Positions 58,217 to 64,000 of a stretch of DNA of 64,000 nucleotides are shown here, in pieces. Under the pieces are notes generated by a model that saw only the letters and a list, made by a program, of their open reading frames with translations, had not been told where the DNA came from and made no database searches. Source of the stretch: Escarpia spicata (lineage: Eukaryota > Annelida > Polychaeta > Sabellida > Siboglinidae); contig OZ023214.1 in assembly GCA_963995525.1 (NCBI GenBank), positions 59,228,241 through 59,292,240 of the forward strand, in the 5' to 3' direction. Made by a program: the position numbers and the translations under genes. Position 1 is the first letter of the stretch. The number at the start of each line of letters is the position of its first letter.

Positions 58217-58525
58217 GATTTGATTATGTTTTGCTGTACGAGTTTGCGAGAAATTATGAAGAAACGTATCACATCTGGCAGTTCCATTATGGCGTCACGT
58301 TTAAATACCGACATAGTGGAGAATTGTTTTTTACAGCAAAGATCGCAAAAACATGGCGCTAATACAAATCCGACATACCTCCAATATTCCAAAGGCGTTA
58401 ATTCAGTGTTGCTCGGGAGAAGCAGTAAGAAAAGGTCAAAGAAATCAAATGCTGGTTTAAAAGGAGCTGTTCCTTACAATTTTTCTTGCAACCAACCTTT
58501 GAATAAACGAGGCAAACGATCATAA
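58217..58525 (+). pseudogene. P-like transposase, C-terminal segment
   Basis: The frame has SSIMASRLNTDIVENCFLQQ, then RSQKHGANTNPTYLQYSKGV and NSVLLG. A basic tail follows (SSKKRSKKSN), ending RGKRS. 'LNTDIVENxFxQQR ... GANxNPTYLQY' is the conserved end of P-like transposases, with an essential acidic pair. A stop at 58168 separates it from the central part. Confidence 0.8.
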
Positions 58526-59097
58526 ATATAAATGCAAGAAATGTGATAAACATGTATGTAAAGTTAGCCCTAAAATAATGTTAATCAAGTAGATGCTTTT
58601 CTTCATAATTTCTCCAAAAAACTCGTCGTAAACACATGCATTTCCCTCTAACGCCCATACATTCAACATATGTTAACGTACAGTTCACTCTGAATCGCTG
58701 TCAACACACTTCGGGCATGCGAACGGCAGGTCTTCCTTGCTGGCGTGTGCTAACCACATTTCTGCAGTCAGGTGTTACACTGTATCCAAGTTTGTGCTAC
58801 GTAATAATTAAGACAAGTTTTACTACAAGGAAATACTTTTTGCTATATTGAGTAATATTTTTACGTTGCTTATATCCATATCGACATATCGCATTCACAC
58901 AATTCTTAATAGCCGTATGTTATACGTGTACACAATACTACATGTACGTAAGTGTTATGTATGGATTAATAAAATAATTAGTACATGTCTGAATGCGATT
59001 ACTAACGACGGCGTACATGTTTTGTAGCAGCCTCCGCACATGTTGCATAAGTTGTCCATTCGTTTGGTCTTCTTGGATGTTGCTGACTTTTGTATTT
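58526..59097. other. Spacer, nothing recognised
   Basis: Non-coding spacer between convergent genes: the plus-strand P-like transposase and the minus-strand ORF that follows. Confidence 0.4.
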
Positions 59098-59820
59098 CTA
59101 GTCTGTGTGCTGATGTTTTGTCCGCATATCGTGTACCAATGCCTTGCGAAATTGATTATTGCTAACGGCAAGGTAACGGCCAACACATTCTGTAAAAATG
59201 ACATTGATGATATCGACGTCGCCGCCATGTGGCATGCACTTCAAAAATGATTTTGTAATGTCACCGTCTGCAAGGACTTTATGTTTAACCTCATTGAGGA
59301 CACTGGCCCCGTGTTCCGCTAAAGCGTCCAGTCCTTGCAGACGGCGGACAGCATTATGCTGGGTGATGGAGAAATGTAGTGCGTCATCGCTTATGTTGAG
59401 CAGCGAACGGTTGATGTTCTGTTTGCTCATTGTGACATTCAGCGACGAAGGCATTGTTGTTGTTGCTCGAAGCTGTCCGTCCCCTCTCATTAGATGACGC
59501 AACACATTCAGTTTCGCTTTTTCATGCCTATAAACATTAATGTTTACGTGCATGTGGCGTCTGAGGCGGGTCACGGTTTTATATTGCATCGTAGTTACAC
59601 ATTTCCCACCAAGGTACCTCAGTTGACCTAGCCCTGCATCTGTCATTTGGTTGGGTGGTGGCGCTGTAGATGTTGATGGCTCAGACTCTTGTGAAGTGTC
59701 GTCTTGTAGTCTGTGGTCACATATGACGTACGCGCGTATTTCGTTGAGGACGTACGCAGCTGCCGCGTGTTGCCATGACGTCATGGTAGCTCCACAGAGA
59801 GTTTTCATGTGTGTTCCCAC
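59098..59820 (-). CDS. Unrecognised 240-aa ORF, probably transposon-associated
   Basis: An uninterrupted frame starts MGTHMKTLCGATMTSWQHAA and has an acidic/Ser/Pro linker. A basic region follows (LRYLGGKCVTTMQYKTVTRL, then RRHMHVN) and the C-terminus ends NQFRKALVHDMRTKHQHTD. The closing pattern 'F..CVGRYLAVSNNQFRK' is reminiscent of C-terminal tails of transposase-like proteins in which a short YxxxxNxxFxK motif recurs, but I cannot name a family. An acceptor-like ttcctgttaag lies just upstream, so it may be a last exon of the minus-strand gene at 60.4-63.3 kb. The splice phase does not fit simply. Confidence 0.45.
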   Translation of the reverse strand: MGTHMKTLCGATMTSWQHAAAAYVLNEIRAYVICDHRLQDDTSQESEPSTSTAPPPNQMTDAGLGQLRYLGGKCVTTMQYKTVTRLRRHMHVNINVYRHEKAKLNVLRHLMRGDGQLRATTTMPSSLNVTMSKQNINRSLLNISDDALHFSITQHNAVRRLQGLDALAEHGASVLNEVKHKVLADGDITKSFLKCMPHGGDVDIINVIFTECVGRYLAVSNNQFRKALVHDMRTKHQHTD

Positions 59821-60090
59821 ATAAACCTTAACAGGAAATATCTTTCATTGGTACATTACGTAATAATTATATACACTTACATATAATTATTACAGCAATA
59901 TAGAAAAAATACAATATTTCTTAGGCAATGTTTATTCTTATGTTATAAACATCCATATTTCAATACACACCCTGAAGAAATCAGTGCATGCTCTCATGAA
60001 TTCTGTTCAGTGTTTTTCACGATTTTTCTTCTGGAGGTGGGGGATTTGCTAAGCTGTGTGAAATGCGAGTACGTAATATTTGTGTAAATG

Positions 60091-60140
60091 CATATATATA
60101 TATATATACACGTATATATATATATATATATATACTCACT
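60091..60140. repeat. (TA)n microsatellite
   Basis: Two TA runs separated by cacg. Other TA runs lie at about 60755-60792 and 63014-63034. Confidence 0.9.
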
Positions 60141-60458
60141 TACATATAATTATTACAGCAATATGTACAGCAATATAGGAAAAGTACAATATTTTTTATG
60201 CAATGTTTATTCTTATGTTATAAACATGCATATTTCAATCAGTACACCCAAAAATTGACGTAAGCGTACATGAACTGCCAACTGCTGTCTTTTTAAATGC
60301 TGATGAAAAAATGTGGTATTAACTCGCAACACGACAACATTTTTGTAGCCATGATTACAGTACATTCAAACGATTAGTTGCATACATATGAATATTCATA
60401 CATGTGTATAAGAGTAGGGGTCAAATGTTCCAACTATTACAAACATGTTGTAACTCAC

Positions 60459-60656
60459 CGTAATCCATGCTATCTGTATCTGATACATAGTCGTTTGCAC
60501 CGTCCGTTGTGCAAGCATCTGAGAGTAATGATGTGACCGCAGCCTCCACAACCGGATGCTCAACTGGCAGTTGTCCACAGTCAGGTGTGAGCGCAGCTAT
60601 GTGTAATAATGTGGTCGCAGCTTCCACAACACGATGTTCATGTGTCACTTTCTCAA
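60459..60656 (-). CDS. Exon of an unrecognised minus-strand gene
   Basis: This 198-nt exon lies between acceptor gtattcattcag and a strong donor gtgagt. It encodes EKVTHEHRVVEAATTLLHIA, then LTPDCGQLPVEHPVVEAAVT and an acidic end (NDYVSDTDSMDY). It holds an internal duplication: HRVVEAATTLL and HPVVEAAVTSLL, 28 residues apart. It may belong to the PIF1-like gene upstream. Confidence 0.5.
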
Positions 60657-60755
60657 CTGAATGAATACACGAAACGTATTAATCATACGTAACGATAGTT
60701 TTGTATGGAAACGGGTATGAATCAAATTTAAACGTGTATAAGTGTTGTGTATGTA

Positions 60756-60795
<40 letters not shown>

Positions 60796-61424
60796 TAATA
60801 TAGGTTTAACATTACAATACTGTTACATTTTTCATATGAAATGTTTGCAATAAAACGACATTTCATGGCAAATCGTTGTATGATGTAATAACCTGAACTG
60901 TTCAATAATACTTCGGAAGGAAAATCACAAACCTTCGCTAGCATGCGGACAACAGTTTATGTCTTGTTGCTTATTGCAACCCCTAGCTGGCCTGGTGCAA
61001 ACACATCTGCGTGCACAACGGTGCGCCGAAGTGTTAGGCCTGAATGAAACATAGCTTTGAAAACATTATAAATGTTGCATTTTTATAACTGCACCTTACA
61101 GGAACAAATACGACGTTTGTAGGACTTACAACGTTATGCAATTTCGGTGTCAAGTATCCACATGCTGTTTTCTATAGCATGTCTTTACAACATCCTTACA
61201 TCGTCATTAGCAAATGTGGGTAAAATAATACATAATAAATACAGAAATGTCAACGTACCACTGTGCATGTGCTCGTGAGAGAAAATCATATAATGTGGAG
61301 ATGCAGAGAAAAAGAGATACAGGAGGTGCGCAGCTGTCACGTGGCACAGGAGCTGTTACACAAATAGTGTAGTGAGTGTATTTAGAAACAACATGTAATG
61401 ACTATTACTGGTGAAATTATTTGC
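60657..61424. other. Intron-like DNA with TA microsatellite
   Basis: No supported coding sequence. One open stretch near 61260-61370 (minus) could be an exon but has no recognisable motif. Confidence 0.35.
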
Positions 61425-61494
61425 CTTGACACTTGTGAATCGTCATAGCGAATGCAAGCCTCAGAGGAATCTGATACCGGGTCGCAGCCAGTTT
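61425..61494 (-). CDS. PIF1-family helicase, motif V/VI exon
   Basis: After acceptor ccaataacacag the frame reads KLAATRYQIPLRLAFAMTIH and KCQG. 'QIPLRLAFAMTIHKxQG' is the helicase motif V of PIF1/RecD-like superfamily 1B helicases (ssDNA-stimulated 5'-3' unwinding). The exon would end with a GC-type donor (caag then gcaaat), otherwise a stop follows two codons later. That makes decay possible. Confidence 0.75.
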
Positions 61495-61509
61495 CTGTGT
61501 TATTGGGGA

Positions 61510-61710
61510 GTAGCTAACAAACGCCGCCTTGCGTAACTTTCCTATGCGCCCATCTTGTGTTCTTATTGTATTCGGGGCACGTTTGCATAACTACGGCTTG
61601 CATGCCGTTCACCAAGCGGTTAGAAACATTACAAGTTATAATCACTGGTGCATTAACCTTCAGATATAAGTCGACCGGCATCGACATCCGTCGCAGGAAC
61701 GAATCATCAC
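61510..61710 (-). CDS. PIF1-family helicase, 2B-region exon
   Basis: After acceptor attgccgcag, and in phase with the exon at 62160-61998, it reads GDDSFLRRMSMPVDLYLKVN, then APVIITCNVSNRLVNGMQAV. 'LxLKVGAPVMLxxNLSxxLVNGxxG' is the conserved block ahead of motif V in PIF1 helicases. It has Asn in place of the usual Gly before Ala-Pro. The frame runs to TAG near 61510, so a donor inside the last 60 bases is expected. Confidence 0.75.
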
Positions 61711-61997
61711 CTGCGGCAATAAATTAATAACAATTCTATTGTCATACAATTAAACAACACGTACACCCGGTTGTACAGGAAAATAATACACAATAATGGA
61801 GTTGGGGTGTGGGGTTCTGTTTTCCGGTCAAACACCAAGGTCATATACATTATATATACATATATATATACATACATTATGCTACATGTATTTTAACTAT
61901 CGACAGCATACATGTGATGGTAACATGTGACTGTACGTAAAGGTCACAAACACGGTTCAAATGCGCAAGTACATGTAACTATTGTATAACGACATAC

Positions 61998-62160
61998 CGG
62001 TATCTCTGGAGTGATATACGTGTATTTCTTCCTCCATTGCTTCGAGGCAGTCGTGATTGTGCATGTCGACGTCAAGGTTTGTTGCATATAGATGCACAAC
62101 TCCACGTGTTGGTACGGGCTGCGATAACGAGGCCAGCGTATGTTCGGTGGCCTCATTGAC
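61998..62160 (-). CDS. PIF1-family helicase, middle exon
   Basis: This 163-nt exon lies between acceptor tatttgccaaacag and donor gtatgt. It reads VNEATEHTLASLSQPVPTRG, then VVHLYATNLDVDMHNHDCLE. 'xxLxATNxxVDxHN' is the PIF1 segment following motif III, where the new DNA strand is contacted. It leaves phase 1, which the next exon accepts. No lesions are seen. Confidence 0.75.
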
Positions 62161-62290
62161 CTGTTTGGCAAATACATGGAATAAGTTATTACACAACTGA
62201 AGGTCGAAGGATGTAGCGATGAATAAAAAAATGTATTGATATATAAGACGTTATGGAGACGATTGTATTTTTTAAAGCCACTTCATATAT

Positions 62291-62500
62291 AGTCCAGTCC
62301 TCACGGATGCTCAATGCTGTACACTTTACTCCCTGCCACACCTGTTCAATGGAAAACTATCCGGACTTTTCTGGGGAAGCATGCAGCCACGCTGCAATTA
62401 ATGCGCGAAAAGTGAACGTACACACAAATCCACAAGTCTCTATAGCTAGGTACTCATTCATAGACATAATTGAAGTAGAGCAACGCTATCCCCAGGTAAT
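62291..62500 (-). mobile_element. SINE, second copy (head missing)
   Basis: It aligns with 3808-4010: shared blocks are tccagtcctca, ctttactccctg and gtactcattcat. The tRNA-like head with A and B boxes is absent or too diverged. It is inserted between helicase exons. Confidence 0.75.
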
Positions 62501-62810
62501 CTTTTATACTCTCAAAAACATTAGAACGGCCCTAAAAACTATAGTCACCTATTCGGTTTCTGCCCTACCTGAGTTTCTGCCTCATTAAGATTATTTAGCT
62601 GGATCTCATATTCAATACATTTTAGTCAGATATATCGGACACAATAAGCAAGACATTTATAAACTTGCAACAAAGGTATTTGTCTCAAATTAAAACGAGG
62701 CAAACAGGTTTGTGACAGACATTTTGATAGCGAACGCAGACCACGTGATTACAGTGCACCATATCGGTGACGGTGATCTAAACAACCGTAATATTTAAAT
62801 TTATCGGGCG

Positions 62811-62866
62811 AAATTGTAAGCGATTGTATTTATATAGGGGGCGAATATTACGCATAGGAGGTGTGC
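62811..62866. repeat. Partial copy of the 41.4-kb palindrome centre
   Basis: gggggcgaatattacgcata and ggaggtgtgcc match the middle of 41320-41564 (ggggcgaatattacgtgtag, ggaggtgtgcc). Confidence 0.8.
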
Positions 62867-63261
62867 CTAAATTCGTGCTTCTTAGTTTTGACCAATAGTG
62901 CCATCTGGCGGAATTTTTATTAACTAAATATATAGCCCACCGTTCAGTATTGCCTAAATTATTTTTGTCAAATGGCACCCCTGACGGATAGATTATGAAA
63001 ATACATAAATGAAATGTATATATATATATATATATGAATATATATGTGTGCGTGAGTGCGTGCGTGGTGCATGTGTGTGTGTCAAAGATATCCAAGAGTA
63101 TGTCTTATTAGTTACGAATTTTAAAACTTTACAACAACTTTACACACGCAAGCCACATGATGATGCACATTTAGAAATCAACGACAATGAATATTGCTAT
63201 TTTTGTAATTACGTACACTTTCAAAAAAATTAATTGATCGCATAAAAGTGTAATATGCCCG

Positions 63262-63330
63262 TACACATGCCATAGATATCTCATCAATAAGTAGAACGTC
63301 TGTAGATGTAAAGTTAATCATATTGAATAC
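63262..63330 (-). CDS. PIF1-family helicase, Walker B exon
   Basis: The frame reads NFTSTDVLLIDEISMACVRA. 'DVLLIDEISM' is the Walker B motif (motif II) of PIF1/RecD-like helicases, with the Asp-Glu pair that binds magnesium and activates water. An acceptor acatctacag precedes DVLL, so the exon may begin at 63299. The Walker A exon must lie further upstream, beyond or hidden by the right-end LTR element. The exon order Walker B, post-III, 2B, V agrees with the minus strand. Confidence 0.7.
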
Positions 63331-63479
63331 GGTATTGCATATATAACGTTGCACATATTTATGATATGTATGCATTAAACACAGGGCATATGATTGGCAA
63401 AAGGAATCTAATTAAATATTTATTACCGCTTTACATTGGAAATTGATTTCAAATAAAATGTTAAACTTATAATATACAG

Positions 63480-63676
63480 TTGTGGATGTAGAACAACTCC
63501 TGTCCCAAGGAGTTGCATCCTTCATGGGAGAAAACAACTACAACACTGAGGCCGAATGTCTACGACATATAGCTGATTGGCATGAAGCACCCGACGGGCG
63601 TGGACTCTCAGACGAACAAAGATGTCGATACAACCTCGGTATGCTCGAGTATTTGGTGAAGGATTGGATGCCATGA
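63480..63676 (+). CDS. Terminal exon of an unrecognised plus-strand gene
   Basis: After acceptor cttataatatacag the frame reads VDVEQLLSQGVASFMGENNY, NTEAECLRHIADWHEAPDGR and GLSDEQRCRYNLGMLEYLVK, then DWMP and TGA. The reading frame stays open beyond the TGA (IDHDNRDYSLIDIVVT), as if a TGG Trp codon had become TGA. I have a vague memory of 'RCRYNxxMLxxIxxDWMPW' endings in mollusc transposon-linked proteins but cannot name the family. It is transcribed divergently from the helicase exons. Confidence 0.45.
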
Positions 63677-63734
63677 ATCGACCATGACAACCGTGACTAC
63701 AGCCTTATTGACATTGTCGTAACTTGACTATTAA

Positions 63735-63885
63735 TGTATAACTAGAGAGTAGTAAGTATTATAAACCGTTTATTTGAGAACGAAGAAACCACGCCTGCGG
63801 CGGAAACCAACTACACACAAAGCGCGCCGTATACACAGAATAGATTATACCCGATGTAACGACTACAGAATGTCAGATTATAACA
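63735..63885 (-). repeat. LTR of a second retrotransposon (3' LTR, minus strand)
   Basis: 151 bp runs from tgtataac to gattataaca. On the minus strand it is preceded by the purine tract cttaagaggaaggag and holds a caaataaac polyadenylation signal. The rest of the element continues beyond the window. Confidence 0.65.
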
Positions 63886-64000
63886 CTCCTTCCTCTTAAG
63901 CTTTTAAGTCACTAACTAATGTAATAACATGGAACAGTCTCAGAATACTGACTTAAAGGTCCAGTATTTTTCGTTGTTTGACACACCTGTTTGATCGGCG
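63886..64000 (-). mobile_element. Start of the internal region of the second LTR element
   Basis: It contains the polypurine tract next to the LTR, and otherwise non-coding sequence cut by the window edge. Confidence 0.45.

Overview
This is a eukaryotic nuclear window. It has introns with GT/AG sites in consistent phases, tRNA-derived SINEs, non-LTR and LTR retrotransposons, several families of cut-and-paste transposons, and long minisatellite and satellite arrays. There is no bacterial or phage organisation. The mix of CR1-like LINEs, P-like, Merlin-like, hAT-like and Ty3/Gypsy elements, plus a SINE whose tail resembles the MIR/CORE type, points to a marine invertebrate. A mollusc is my best guess, but this is inference only.

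Left part (1-15.6 kb): one host-like gene can be assembled on the minus strand, a MYND zinc-finger protein of the MSS51/ZMYND15 type. Six exons (15533-15373, 11624-11496, 5652-5482, 3136-3039, 2140-1972, 1339-1077) join with matching phases at all five junctions. Exons upstream of the first one were not found. The gene is crowded with tandem repeats: an 84-bp array copied from its last codons, a 24-bp array, a 60-bp array copied from an exon end together with its splice donor, and a 3.4-kb 56-bp array. A hAT-like element (6281-10639) carrying a nested CR1-like LINE lies between exons 2 and 3.

Middle (15.6-37 kb): this holds a second, 5'-truncated LINE copy, 74-bp and 48-bp arrays, and a second LINE family (22692-27062). 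That LINE has a PHD finger, a 2A-like motif and an endonuclease, and is interrupted by a THAP-domain insertion. Next comes a Merlin/ISXO2-like transposase pseudogene inside 60-bp inverted repeats that also enclose about 7.3 kb of a 104-bp satellite with higher-order structure.

Right-middle (37-51 kb): an unclassified transposon with 30-bp inverted repeats and a broken putative DDE transposase (37097-41058) abuts a 3.4-kb element with about 260-bp inverted repeats (41066-44451). Then come poorly coding DNA, a CpG-rich promoter-like patch near 46.1 kb, a pair of 38-bp inverted repeats at 46.05 and 50.8 kb, and a degraded LINE fragment.

Right part (51-64 kb): a P-element/THAP9-like transposase gene on the plus strand (51.26-58.5 kb) is decayed and split by a young Ty3/Gypsy element with 126-bp LTRs and a 5-bp target duplication. 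On the minus strand, exons of a PIF1-family helicase are visible at 61.4-63.3 kb, with a possible companion ORF at 59.1-59.8 kb. The right edge holds a plus-strand terminal exon and the LTR of another minus-strand retrotransposon.

Most of the window is mobile or repeat DNA. The best candidate for new biology is the 60-bp array, which multiplies a working splice donor about 20 times while keeping the reading frame open.
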